Positions 19,535-28,457 of a stretch of 64,000 bases of DNA are shown one piece after another. The notes below the pieces were generated by a model. The model searched no databases and was not told where the DNA came from. It saw only the letters and a program-made list of their open reading frames with translations. The stretch is from the NCBI RefSeq assembly GCF_000308815.1, contig NZ_BAFX01000061.1:45476-109475 (forward strand), read 5' to 3'. This DNA comes from Nocardia concava NBRC 100430. GTDB lineage: Bacteria; Actinomycetota; Actinomycetes; Mycobacteriales; Mycobacteriaceae. Numbering within the stretch: position 1 is the first letter of the stretch; each line of letters opens with the position of its first letter. Made by a program: the position numbers and the translations under genes.

Positions 19535-19603
19535 TCCCCCTGATCTTCTTGGGGTGGGCTCGCCTCCGCGATTCGGGTCGATTGCGGCGGTAGGGTGCGC
19601 GGC

Positions 19604-20791
19604 ATGCTGCGTTTGCCGCGTGTTCGCCGAATTGGGGTGCTGCTCGCTGCCGGGCTGCTGGTCGCATCCACGGCCTGCGGGCACAGCGGACCGCATTCGG
19701 TCCCGGTGAGCCCTTCGGCCGGCCCGAACGGCCGGGCGGCCGCGCCGATCCCGGAGGGTGCGCCCGCCGCGCCGGCAGCCGTCGCGGCCACGCCGACCGG
19801 GCTGCTGCTGTATGGGAAGCCCTGGTGGCCCGCGGGATTCAACGGTCCGCAGCTGGCGACCGACTATGCCGTCAACTTCGGTTGTGGGGCCGAGGTCGAC
19901 CTCGACGCGTTCTTCGCCAAGGTGCCGGAGCATTCCCTCACCCGTTTCGCCATGTTCCAGGCCCTGGCGGTGAACAAGAACACTGGCGCGCTCGACTTCA
20001 CCGCGGCGGATGCGGTGTTCGCGGCGGCCGAGAAATACGGCCGCATCGTGTTGCCGGTGCTGGCCGCGCAGACCGGCGACTGCGGTGACGAGATCTTCAA
20101 ACAACAGCAGTGGTACGCCGAGGACTGGAAGAAGGACATTCTCGTGCCCGGCCGGACCGTCATGAGCTTTCGGGATTGGGTGCGCACCGCGGTCAATCGC
20201 TGGCGGGGTTCACCGGTGCTGGCCGGGTGGGAGCTCATCGGTGAGCCGGAGCCGAGCAATTGTCTTGGCAGCCAGTGCGACCTGCGGCTGCGCACCTGTC
20301 CCAAGGACGCCGCCCAGGTCCTGCGCACGTTCATGGACGAATCCGGGCAGATCGTGCGGGAGCTGGACCCCCGGCGGTTGATCTTCGCCGGGTACGTGGG
20401 CGGAAGCCAGTGCGGCATCGCCGGAGACGCCTTCGGCCATGTAAGCAGATCCCCGAATATCGACGTGGTGGAGTACCACGACTACAGCGAGGACGGCGAC
20501 CCGCTGCCGGGCGGCCCGAACAACGGGTTGGCGCGCCGGCTGCAACAGGCGCGGGAGATCGGAAAACCCTTGCTGGTCGGGGAGATCGGCGAATATGCCG
20601 GATCCTGCGACACACTGGAGAATCGGCGAGACATCATGGACCGGCGCATCACCGGCCAGCGTGCCGCCGGGACGGCGGGCGCGCTGGTCTGGGCCTATGT
20701 TCCCGATCCACGCCCGGACCAGTGCACCTACGATGTGGGTCCCGATGATCCGCTCTGGCAGGTCGTGGAGCGGCAGACCACGTTCGGCTGA
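19604..20791 (+). CDS. Lipoprotein glycoside hydrolase, GH5/clan-A-like
   Basis: 395 residues. Lipoprotein signal with Cys25 (ASTAC), then a Pro/Ala-rich spacer and a (beta/alpha)8-type domain. Likely catalytic residues: acid/base Glu214 in WELIGEPEP (the usual NEP reads GEP) and nucleophile Glu327 in LLVGEIGEY, with RFAMFQ and VVEYHDY as substrate-cleft segments. The fold assignment to GH5/clan A is from these motifs. It converges on a putative polysaccharide synthase operon, and an endoglucanase beside a synthase is a familiar arrangement (BcsZ beside BcsAB). GTG 19595 is an alternative start. Confidence 0.65.
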   Translation: MLRLPRVRRIGVLLAAGLLVASTACGHSGPHSVPVSPSAGPNGRAAAPIPEGAPAAPAAVAATPTGLLLYGKPWWPAGFNGPQLATDYAVNFGCGAEVDLDAFFAKVPEHSLTRFAMFQALAVNKNTGALDFTAADAVFAAAEKYGRIVLPVLAAQTGDCGDEIFKQQQWYAEDWKKDILVPGRTVMSFRDWVRTAVNRWRGSPVLAGWELIGEPEPSNCLGSQCDLRLRTCPKDAAQVLRTFMDESGQIVRELDPRRLIFAGYVGGSQCGIAGDAFGHVSRSPNIDVVEYHDYSEDGDPLPGGPNNGLARRLQQAREIGKPLLVGEIGEYAGSCDTLENRRDIMDRRITGQRAAGTAGALVWAYVPDPRPDQCTYDVGPDDPLWQVVERQTTFG

Positions 20792-20804
20792 ACCGATCCG
20801 GTTC
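20790..20804. terminator. Short hairpin between convergent genes
   Basis: GAACCG (20790-20795), loop ATC, CGGTTC (20799-20804), overlapping the stop of the hydrolase and lying before the stop of the convergent GT-C-like gene. The stem is perfect but only six pairs with no U-run, so it is a weak candidate terminator. Confidence 0.3.
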
Positions 20805-20822
20805 TCGTGCGGGAGAATTCGG

Positions 20823-22508
20823 TCAGCTCCCGATCACCCGATACAGCCGCCAGTCCGGCTGACCGGCACCGTCATTGGGGATCTCCAGCTCCAAGGTGGC
20901 GATCTGCGCGCCGTTCTCGTACATGGTCGGGTAGCGGCGGTTCACCGCGTCGGAGGTGCCGCGGCCGCTATTCGGCACCGACAGAATGTATTTCACGCCG
21001 CGTTCCAGGGGGTGGTTCAGGGTATGCACGAAGTCGCGGTCGGAGGGGATGACGAAGCGATCCGGGTGTTTCGAGGCGATCTGCACCGCGAAGCCGTAGA
21101 CGGTGTCCATGACGATGGAATCGCGCGGCAGGTTCATGGCGTCGATATGGTCGGCCAGGCGGCGTTCGGCGGCGAAGGTGTAGGCGATGTGCTCGGCGTC
21201 GAGGTATTTGTCGCTCGTATCCTCCGGGTCCGGGAAGAGCACCGCGCGTAATGCGTACTCCTGCACGGCCATCAGCTGGCTGTTCATGCCGCGCGCCGTG
21301 ACCGGCAGCGAGACGACGAGCAGCAGGCCCGCCAGGGTGGCCCCGACGGCGCCGGTCACTCGACCGCGAGCGGCGCGCCTCGGGGGAGTGGCCGGATCGG
21401 GAGTGCCGCGCTCCTCCGCGCTCGCGAACGCCCCCAGCCTGCGACTGGGCACGACGCCCCGCGCCGGTGCGATAGTCAATGCCAGGATCGCGGTCAGCGG
21501 AATCACCGCCACATAGAACCTCAGGAACGCGAAGGTGGAACCGCTTGCGTAACTGAGCATCTGGAACCCGAGCACCGACCCGCACAGCAGCATCGGCACC
21601 AGCGGTGTCAGCTCGCGCCGCCGGATGGCCAGCGCCCCGGCGATCGGCAGCAGCAGCGGCAGCGCGGGCGCGAGGATGAGCATCGCCCCGATCGAGTACT
21701 GCGCGGCCGCGAGCGGATGGTGCGGGGCGCTCGCCCCCTCCTGCGCCAGGATCGCCGAATTGCCGTACTGCGAGGTGAACTGCTGGAACCCCTGCCCGGT
21801 AATGAGCCAGCTGGTGCCCGCCCACACCACGAACGCCAGCGCGACCGGGGCCGCGACCAGCACCAGATCCATTGCCGCACCGCTGAATCGATATTGCGCC
21901 GAGCGCCGCCGGTAATAGCTGAGCGCGAACACGAACACCCCCGCGGTGGCGGCGGGCGCCAGCGCGTCATATCGGGTCAGATAGCCCAGCCCCAGCGCGA
22001 TCCCGCAGGCCACCAGATCGTGCACCCCGTCCGTGGTCACCCAGCGCATGAGCCGTCGCACCGCCCAGCACAGGCAGAACAGGAACAGCGCCTCGCTCAT
22101 CCCGTTGCCGCCGTAGAACACCACCATCGGATTCAGCGCGAACACGGCGGTGACCAAGGCGCACAACCACACCGGCACACCGCGATCGCGGCCGATGCCC
22201 CACACCATGACCACCGCCCCGGCCATGAACAGCGCGGTCATCACCACACCCGAGAGCCCCCACCGGGTAATCGCCGGAACCCAGCGCCCGAGCGCCACGA
22301 ACGGCAACTGCGCCAGCGCGGTCAGCGGAGTGAACACGAACCCGATGGCCGACAGATGCGGATCCCGGCTGAACAGCGCCGATTCCGTGGCCGAGACGCG
22401 ACTGAGCGCATCGCCCATCAGATAGCCGCGCCCGGCGGTGAGGTACCCGCCCGTGATCACGTACAGCAGCGTCGAAGCGGCGAAGATCGCGCGCGGCACC
22501 CGGTCCAT
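20823..22508 (-). CDS. Multi-pass GT-C-like membrane glycosyltransferase
   Basis: 561 residues with about 11-12 membrane helices and a roughly 150-residue C-terminal extracytoplasmic tail (ending ...DWRLYRVIGS). The first external loop contains YLMGDALSRV, the position where GT-C enzymes (GT39/ArnT/mannosyltransferase types) carry a catalytic Asp. This suggests use of a polyprenyl-phosphate sugar to modify a polymer outside the membrane. It is the last gene of the five-gene operon, starting just after the GT2 stop (ATG 22508, or GTG 22514 with a GTGA overlap). It could add branches or a lipid-linked primer; that role is inferred. Confidence 0.65.
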   Translation of the reverse strand: MDRVPRAIFAASTLLYVITGGYLTAGRGYLMGDALSRVSATESALFSRDPHLSAIGFVFTPLTALAQLPFVALGRWVPAITRWGLSGVVMTALFMAGAVVMVWGIGRDRGVPVWLCALVTAVFALNPMVVFYGGNGMSEALFLFCLCWAVRRLMRWVTTDGVHDLVACGIALGLGYLTRYDALAPAATAGVFVFALSYYRRRSAQYRFSGAAMDLVLVAAPVALAFVVWAGTSWLITGQGFQQFTSQYGNSAILAQEGASAPHHPLAAAQYSIGAMLILAPALPLLLPIAGALAIRRRELTPLVPMLLCGSVLGFQMLSYASGSTFAFLRFYVAVIPLTAILALTIAPARGVVPSRRLGAFASAEERGTPDPATPPRRAARGRVTGAVGATLAGLLLVVSLPVTARGMNSQLMAVQEYALRAVLFPDPEDTSDKYLDAEHIAYTFAAERRLADHIDAMNLPRDSIVMDTVYGFAVQIASKHPDRFVIPSDRDFVHTLNHPLERGVKYILSVPNSGRGTSDAVNRRYPTMYENGAQIATLELEIPNDGAGQPDWRLYRVIGS

Positions 22509-22510
22509 GC

Positions 22511-23983
22511 TCACTCGGCCGCCTCCGTGGACGTGCCCAGCCCGTGAAATGTCTTCTCCCAGTAAGACGGATTCCGGATCAGCTGCCAGCAGCCCTTGGT
22601 CGCGGCGATGGCCATCAACAGCCAGTACGCGGGCGAGAGCAGACACGCCACCAGCAGATCGGGGCGGCCGTTCTCGCGGCACGCGATCAGATTCATGTAC
22701 ACCGTCGTGGCATTGCCGAGCACCAGCGCGACGAGCGCCGGGAAGTACACCGCGGCCGGGAACACCTCCTCGATGATCTGCGGCTGACCGAAGATCCAGG
22801 TCAGGGTGACGAACCAGAACAGCAGATTCAGGCAGGCGATGATCGGCGTGCCCGCCAGGAACAGCGTGAACCGCAGGAACGCGATCGGCCCGATCTTGCG
22901 CCACAACTGGACCGGCCGCCGGGCGTGCACCAGCCAGCTCTGCAAATAGCCCTTGTACCAACGGGATCGCTGCCGGATCCAGTTGATCGGATCCGGATTG
23001 GCCTCCTCCAGCGTGGTCGAATCGATGACGGCCGTGGAGTAGCCGCGCGCCGCGATACGCACCCCCAGGTCCGCGTCCTCGGTGACGTTGTACGGATCCC
23101 ACGCGCCGATCGCGGTGAGCACATTGCGCCGGAAGTGATTCGAGGTGCCGCCCAGCGGAATCGGCGCGCTGCTGCGCATCAGTCCCGGCAGCAGAAACCC
23201 GAACCAGAGCCCGTAATCCATGGTGAACCAGGCCGTGAGCAGATTCTGCCGGGCATTGTGGAACGCCAGCTTCGCCTGGATGCACACCACCGAGCGCGGC
23301 AGCTCCTCGAAAGCGGCGACCACCCGGCGCAATTGGAGCGGATCCGGGATGTCCTCGGCGTCGTAGATGGTGACGATATCGCCGGTCGCGGCATGCAGTC
23401 CGTAATTGCACGCCTTCGGTTTGGTGCGCGGGTCGGCGGCGGGCACCAGCACGATGGTGATGTGTTCGCTTCCGGCGGAACCGATTCCGGCGGCATGCGC
23501 GGCCTCGATGGTCGGGGTGTCGTCCTGCTCGAGCAGCAGCAGTGCCTGCAACCGGTCGCGCGGGTAGTCCAGGCCGTTGAGCGCCGCGATGAGATCGCCG
23601 ACCACCTCGGGCTCACCGTAGGCCGGGACCAGGATGGTGTAGGGCGGCAGCCGATCCTCCGGAAACGCCCGGGCACGCTCGTCGTCGACATGCAGGATGG
23701 CGTCGCGCGGCATACCCCGCGCGAAGATCAGCACCCGGTCCACCAGGACCGCGGTATAGCCGAGCGTGCACGCCGCGACCAGGACGATCAGGGTCCATCG
23801 CGGCGCGAACACCGCGCACACCACCGCGACCGCGACGCCCGCGAGCAGCGTATTGCGTTGCCAGGGTAGGAAAGCCACCGCGGCGGAGGCCATCGGGTCG
23901 GTCTCGCGCAGCCCTTGCACGGCCGCGTGCAGGGCCCGCGCGCGCTCGGATTCCGTGGCGAGGCCGGGCAGTTCGGCGGTCAT
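22511..23983 (-). CDS. Processive family-2 glycosyltransferase (cellulose-synthase-like)
   Basis: 490 residues. Two N-terminal membrane helices (about 45-83), a GT-A catalytic domain, and four C-terminal helices. Motifs: LVPAYGEPE at the UDP-sugar site, YDAEDIPDP (Asp208, Asp211), TED at 301-303 and QRSRW at 338-342. TED plus QxxRW marks processive beta-glycan synthases (BcsA, hyaluronan synthase, curdlan synthase). No PilZ domain is present, so c-di-GMP control as in BcsA is not expected through this protein. Its start overlaps the stop of the upstream membrane protein by ATGA. Polymer identity is unknown; a beta-glucan is a guess from the BcsB-like neighbour. Confidence 0.85.
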   Translation of the reverse strand: MTAELPGLATESERARALHAAVQGLRETDPMASAAVAFLPWQRNTLLAGVAVAVVCAVFAPRWTLIVLVAACTLGYTAVLVDRVLIFARGMPRDAILHVDDERARAFPEDRLPPYTILVPAYGEPEVVGDLIAALNGLDYPRDRLQALLLLEQDDTPTIEAAHAAGIGSAGSEHITIVLVPAADPRTKPKACNYGLHAATGDIVTIYDAEDIPDPLQLRRVVAAFEELPRSVVCIQAKLAFHNARQNLLTAWFTMDYGLWFGFLLPGLMRSSAPIPLGGTSNHFRRNVLTAIGAWDPYNVTEDADLGVRIAARGYSTAVIDSTTLEEANPDPINWIRQRSRWYKGYLQSWLVHARRPVQLWRKIGPIAFLRFTLFLAGTPIIACLNLLFWFVTLTWIFGQPQIIEEVFPAAVYFPALVALVLGNATTVYMNLIACRENGRPDLLVACLLSPAYWLLMAIAATKGCWQLIRNPSYWEKTFHGLGTSTEAAE

Positions 23984-25491
23984 CCGCCGACTCCGATCCG
24001 GACGATCTCCCGGGCCACGAGGGTGAGCATGTCGCGGTCCTTGTACTCCGATTCCGCGTCGTCCTTCTCCGATTCCGGATCGAGGCTCACCGCATTGCCG
24101 CGCAGGATCTGATGCAGCAGGTTCTCGGTATTGCGCGCTACCGAGGGTTGGGGCTGGGGGAATTCCGCGTCCGGCAGGTGGTTGTCGGCGGAGATGAGGC
24201 TGACGAGTTCCGCGCCGTCCCGGCCGCGCCAGCGCCAGCTCAACCAGGTCCAGCTCAGCAGCCGCCGATCGTCGACCACGGTGTTGAGCCGCCCGGTGAT
24301 GCCGTGGCCCAGGTCGATCCGGATCGGCGGGCTGATGCGCGGCTGGATGAGCGAGTACAGCGTGAACTGCGGATGCCGCTCGAGATGGTTGGGGTTGGAC
24401 GAACGCGCGAAGTCGACCACCATCCGGCGGCGACGGGATTCCTTGTCCCAGTCGGGGTTACCGCGCAGCGCCACCATGGAACGGCGCGTCCACGAGGTGC
24501 CCGGTCCGAAGAAGCGCGGGGCCCAGGGATATTCGCGCTCGCTGAATACCTGCCAGCCGGGCGGCACCGCGGGCGCGTCCGCGATCATCAGCGCGGCGAA
24601 CTCTGGATAGTCGACGCCGTATTCGTGCGGGATCGGAATCGGTGCGATCAAGGCCGTGGCCACCACCGCCGTCGCCAGCGCGGCGCGCGAATGCGCCGCC
24701 GTGAGCGGGCGCACCGGCCGGTCCAGCGGCTTCATCGTCGACCAGTTCCGATGGTTCAGATACATGATCGTCGTCGACAGGTACACCGCCAGAATGGTCG
24801 GCACCGCCTGATACGCCAGCGGCGACGCGCTCGGGAACCAGCGCCACAGCACCACCAGCGCGACCGCACCCAGCGCGAGGGTGAGGACCGCGGCCACCAG
24901 CGCTCGCCTCCAGGTACGGCCGGCCCCGATCGCCGCGGCCGCCGCCCCGAGCAGCAAGGTGACGACGCCGTCGGCGACCTCGCTGCCGCCCAGGGCGGCG
25001 ACCAGCTCACGGTAGGGCGAGGGGAACGCCGCGAGCAGCAGCAGCCAAGCCGGCCAGAACCGGAACACCGGCCGCAGCCCGAACGCCAGGATGCTCACGC
25101 TCATCATGAACAGCGGGGCCGCGACCAGATCCCAATGCAGGACCTCGTATTGGTAGGGGTAGCGCAAGACCAGCAGACCGAGCAGCGCAGCCGTCAGCGC
25201 CAGCCCGATCAACCCCACGATGATGTCGGTCTGCCGGTCGTAGATGGGCAGCTCGTCGCGGTGCCGCAGGGCGATCCCGATCGCCGCGAAGACCGCGACC
25301 ACGGCCAGCACGAAGACATAGCCGATATCGGAGTCGTGCCGCAGGTCGCCGATCAGCTCGAGCCAGGTGTAGCCGAACGCGACCAGCGTGCACAGCAGCA
25401 CCACCATGAGACGCACCATGGTGCGCCACCCCACCCCGTCCCACAGGTGACGGGCCCGGGCCTGGGCCTCCAGGCTCGCGGTCACGCTCAT
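23980..25491 (-). CDS. Nine-helix membrane protein of the exopolysaccharide operon
   Basis: 503 residues. About nine membrane helices fill residues 25-285. A soluble domain of about 215 residues follows (starting HEYGVDYPEFAALM and PPGWQVFSEREY). The helix pattern with FRFWPAWLLLLAAFPSPYREL and the PPGWQ-type C-terminal domain are reminiscent of exosortase/EpsI proteins. The only cysteine seen (Cys34, in helix 1) is not at an exosortase active site, so it should not be called an exosortase. Not otherwise recognised. It is tightly coupled to the GT2 gene (overlap of 4 bases), so a role in assembly of the synthase or polymer modification is likely. Confidence 0.7.
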   Translation of the reverse strand: MSVTASLEAQARARHLWDGVGWRTMVRLMVVLLCTLVAFGYTWLELIGDLRHDSDIGYVFVLAVVAVFAAIGIALRHRDELPIYDRQTDIIVGLIGLALTAALLGLLVLRYPYQYEVLHWDLVAAPLFMMSVSILAFGLRPVFRFWPAWLLLLAAFPSPYRELVAALGGSEVADGVVTLLLGAAAAAIGAGRTWRRALVAAVLTLALGAVALVVLWRWFPSASPLAYQAVPTILAVYLSTTIMYLNHRNWSTMKPLDRPVRPLTAAHSRAALATAVVATALIAPIPIPHEYGVDYPEFAALMIADAPAVPPGWQVFSEREYPWAPRFFGPGTSWTRRSMVALRGNPDWDKESRRRRMVVDFARSSNPNHLERHPQFTLYSLIQPRISPPIRIDLGHGITGRLNTVVDDRRLLSWTWLSWRWRGRDGAELVSLISADNHLPDAEFPQPQPSVARNTENLLHQILRGNAVSLDPESEKDDAESEYKDRDMLTLVAREIVRIGVGG

Positions 25492-25492
25492 G

Positions 25493-27421
25493 TCAGCGAG
25501 AACGCTTGCGCGGCAACAGGATCACCAGCGCGGCGAGCAAGCCGACCGCCAGCACGACTGCGCCCGCCAACGCGAGGCGGGCGGCCACCGGGATGGGGGA
25601 GTCGCTCTTGTCCGTCGCCGCGATCTGCTCGGCGAGCCCGGCGGCTGGATCGAAGAACTCCGGATCCCGATCGCCGGCCTGCAGCAGCACCGGACCGGAG
25701 AGGCGGAAGGACCGATCCGGGTCCGCCAGCAGCCAATTCAGCAGGCGGTCCAGGTGTTCGGGCGCCTGGGTCGAGGTGCCGACCACCACCATGCGCTTAC
25801 CGGTCCAGGTGGCCTGGAGTGAACCGAACGAGAGCGGCGGCCGCAGCTCGATCTTCGTCTCCAGGTCGGCGTCGTCGCCGTAGACGATCAGGGTGTCGCC
25901 GCTGCGGTCCAGCGGCAGCACGATCGAACCCGGGACGCCGCCGTTGGTCGCCACCAGCACGGCCGGTTGGTCACTGCCCGCCGCGGTGTCGAAGGACACC
26001 AGCTCGGGCCGCAGCGGCACTGCGGTCAGCCGCTGCACCGCCACCAGAATCTGGGTGGCGCGCACGGTATCGGCGAAACCGGGCGTCTGCAGGCCCACCT
26101 GCACTTGCGGCAGCAGCGCCTGTGGCACCGCGCCCAGTCCGCCGGGCACCGGCGGCCGCGCCGCGTCGCTCTGCACCTCGCCGTCGGGCTCGATGGTCAG
26201 CGTGACCGGCTGCTCCAACCCGCACCCGTGGGTCAGACCGGCCTGCTGCAAGGTCACCGACACCGTCGTGAACCGCGACAGCAGCTCGTTGGGAATACTG
26301 ACCCACTGGTCGAATCGTCCCGAGGGATCGACCGGCCACGCCGCGATCTGACGGTCGCCGACGGTCACGGCGAGCTGGCCGTTGAGGGTCTCCGGCAGCG
26401 GAGTGTGGTTGCCGTGCAGGTTCACCCGGACATTGCGGGACGGGCGGCCCAGCCGGGTCATATCCAGGGTGAAGTTCACCCGGACGTATCCGACGGCGGT
26501 GGCGCTGAGCTGGCTCTGGCCGAGCGCGGCAAGCGATATCGAATCCGGCGCGAGCTGCGGGACGGACGGAACACCCAGTGCCACCGCCGAACCGGCCATG
26601 GCCGCACGGGCCAGATCGCTGGTGATCAGGCGGATCTGGATGGGCAGCGACTTCTCGTCACCGGAGATGGTCAACGCGGGCGCGGGTCCGCCGGTGATCC
26701 GCAACCCGGGATCGGAGCCCTCACGGATCACCACCTGCCGCTCCAGGAAAGCCGGGGGATGGTCGGGAACCGTTGCGCCCGAATCGATCCGGCGCACCTC
26801 CACCGCGACCGGCTGATTGGTGTAGCGGGCGGCGGCAGCCGTGCTCAGGGCGAGCACCGCGGCGCTCTCGGTCCGCGAGGGGCTCGACGGGAGGTACACG
26901 GTGAGCTTCTGCAGCACCGGCGGCAGGAACTCGGCCACGGTGCTCGGCTGCTGTTCCTCGCCGAAGTAGGTGACCGCCGCGTCGCCGAGGGTCAGCGGCT
27001 GTCCCAACCAGTCATCGGGGCAGATGCCGGGTTCGGGCGAGAGCGCGGAGGTCAGCGTCACCGCGACCGTATTGCCCCGAACCTCCGCGCCCGCCAACGA
27101 GATCCGGATGGGGGCGCGCGGATCCCGGGGCAGCTCCACCCGATCCAGCAGCCGCTGCGCCGAACGAGCCTCCAGGGTTCCCCGCGCCAGCTGCGGCGGC
27201 AGCTGCACCGTGCCGGTGAGCGCGGCCGGTGTCAGCCCGGGCAGGATCGGCAGGGTCAGCGAGACCTCGTGCGACCGGCCCGGGAACAGCACGCTCTTGC
27301 CGAAACCCAAGCCCGCCAGGGGAATCGAGTGATCGCCCGGATCGGCCGTGGCCGATGTCGGAGCGGCGATCGGCGCCAGCGTGGCCACCAGCAGGGTGAG
27401 CAGGACAGCACGCACTCTCAT
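25493..27421 (-). CDS. Exported BcsB-like cellulose-synthase accessory protein
   Basis: 642 residues. N-terminal signal peptide (ends near TSATADPGD), long beta-rich region, and one C-terminal membrane helix (ALAGAVVLAVGLLAALVILL) followed by RKRSR. This is the architecture of BcsB: exported carbohydrate-binding and flavodoxin-like domains tethered next to the synthase. Internal segments LTVYLPSSPSRTESAAVLALS and a second block near ATQILVAVQRLTAV fit alternating domains of that family. AGGAG lies seven bases before ATG 27421. It follows the porin-like gene by 34 bases and nearly abuts the next gene. The BcsB assignment is by architecture and partial pattern. Confidence 0.65.
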   Translation of the reverse strand: MRVRAVLLTLLVATLAPIAAPTSATADPGDHSIPLAGLGFGKSVLFPGRSHEVSLTLPILPGLTPAALTGTVQLPPQLARGTLEARSAQRLLDRVELPRDPRAPIRISLAGAEVRGNTVAVTLTSALSPEPGICPDDWLGQPLTLGDAAVTYFGEEQQPSTVAEFLPPVLQKLTVYLPSSPSRTESAAVLALSTAAAARYTNQPVAVEVRRIDSGATVPDHPPAFLERQVVIREGSDPGLRITGGPAPALTISGDEKSLPIQIRLITSDLARAAMAGSAVALGVPSVPQLAPDSISLAALGQSQLSATAVGYVRVNFTLDMTRLGRPSRNVRVNLHGNHTPLPETLNGQLAVTVGDRQIAAWPVDPSGRFDQWVSIPNELLSRFTTVSVTLQQAGLTHGCGLEQPVTLTIEPDGEVQSDAARPPVPGGLGAVPQALLPQVQVGLQTPGFADTVRATQILVAVQRLTAVPLRPELVSFDTAAGSDQPAVLVATNGGVPGSIVLPLDRSGDTLIVYGDDADLETKIELRPPLSFGSLQATWTGKRMVVVGTSTQAPEHLDRLLNWLLADPDRSFRLSGPVLLQAGDRDPEFFDPAAGLAEQIAATDKSDSPIPVAARLALAGAVVLAVGLLAALVILLPRKRSR

Positions 27422-27455
27422 GAATGGTCTCCTGTGTGGGCCGAGCGTGACGGTG

Positions 27456-28067
27456 TCAGAGCCAGGTGGGGTCGCCGAAAACCGCTCCGCTGTCATCGGT
27501 TTCGGCGGATTTGGCGTAGATGTAGGTGTACTGGCGGATGGAAACCGGTCCGGCGCACTGGTTCACGGCGATATGGAAATCGCGAATGATGATCTGCACC
27601 TGCTTGCCCGGAATCAGGTCTTTGTCCGCGACCGCGAGGTCCTTCACCTCGCCGGGGGCGAGGTTGATGCTCATGGGCACCTGGATATTGGGCCCGATCA
27701 GCGTGAGCGAGGGTGTGGGCAGCTGCGCGGTGGGCACGTAGACCTGGGGGATCACGCCGAGGTTGCCGGTGGGCAGGGTGACCGAGCAGCCGACGTGATA
27801 GCCGGTCTTGAGCTGGCCGCCCGCGATACCGTCTACCCGGGCGTAGGACATATTGCTGACCATGGCTTCGCGGGTGGTGCCCACTTGGTTCAGGGGCGCG
27901 ATGCGGTTGACGAACTCGTCGCGGTTGCCGACGGTGAAGCTGCCGAAGGTGGATTGGTAGGTCCGCTCGTGCGGGGCGAGCGTCACGATATCGGCGCGCG
28001 CGGGGGGTGTGCAGCACAGCGCGGCCCCGAGAGACAACAGCAGAACGCCGAGGGTGGACAGCCGCAT
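27456..28067 (-). CDS. MspA-family porin-like secreted protein
   Basis: 203 residues with a cleavable signal peptide (MRLSTLGVLLLSLGAAL... cut near ARA|DIV). The mature protein has features of MspA-type outer-membrane porins of mycolate actinomycetes: FGSFTVGNRDEFVNRIAPLNQVGTTREA, GYHVGCSVTLP, and a C-terminal region ending in a beta strand (QYTYIYAKSAET). MspA forms octameric channels through the mycomembrane. As first gene of the synthase operon it may provide the exit pore, the job done by BcsC in Gram-negatives; this is inference. ATG 28067 preferred over TTG 28076, since it gives the better signal peptide. Confidence 0.6.
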   Translation of the reverse strand: MRLSTLGVLLLSLGAALCCTPPARADIVTLAPHERTYQSTFGSFTVGNRDEFVNRIAPLNQVGTTREAMVSNMSYARVDGIAGGQLKTGYHVGCSVTLPTGNLGVIPQVYVPTAQLPTPSLTLIGPNIQVPMSINLAPGEVKDLAVADKDLIPGKQVQIIIRDFHIAVNQCAGPVSIRQYTYIYAKSAETDDSGAVFGDPTWL

Positions 28068-28152
28068 GCGGATCAAGTTAATAGATAAACCGCATAAATC
28101 GCCCGAAAGACACGAACAGACTGGTCTGAATTAGCCGAATGGAGACCGGAGA

Positions 28153-28371
28153 TCAGCGGCGGATCATGCCGAGGACCCAGCGCAGCGCCGCGACGGTCGC
28201 GCCGCCCAGGATCGCGGCCTGGACCGAACCGGTGATGAGCGCGAGCATCAGGCAGACCACGACACCGGCGAACAAGGCTTCCAGCTTGTAGACCGGCCAC
28301 GCCGTTCCGGCGATATCCACGGTGGGACGCGCGGCAACCCGCTCGGTGTCCGTAGGGTGAACCACTGCCAT
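28153..28371 (-). CDS. Small membrane protein of unknown function
   Basis: 72 residues: a 30-residue polar N-terminus ([16 protein letters not shown]...) and two hydrophobic helices around [19 protein letters not shown] and [18 protein letters not shown], ending RR. No family recognised. It lies 85 bases upstream of the MspA-like gene on the same strand and could be co-transcribed with the polysaccharide operon, but the gap leaves room for a promoter. ATG 28371 chosen; a longer frame exists to 28434. Confidence 0.6.
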   Translation of the reverse strand: MAVVHPTDTERVAARPTVDIAGTAWPVYKLEALFAGVVVCLMLALITGSVQAAILGGATVAALRWVLGMIRR

Positions 28372-28457
28372 ACGGTCAGGGTAGACGGCGACCCAAAGTT
28401 CGGGCAACCGAACTTGCTGTCGGGAACAACACACGAACCGGAGCGGTTGAGCACGTC

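Noticed and set aside
23980..25491. Calling the operon membrane protein an exosortase
   Set aside because: No cysteine at the catalytic position; only a general helix pattern and a C-terminal resemblance.
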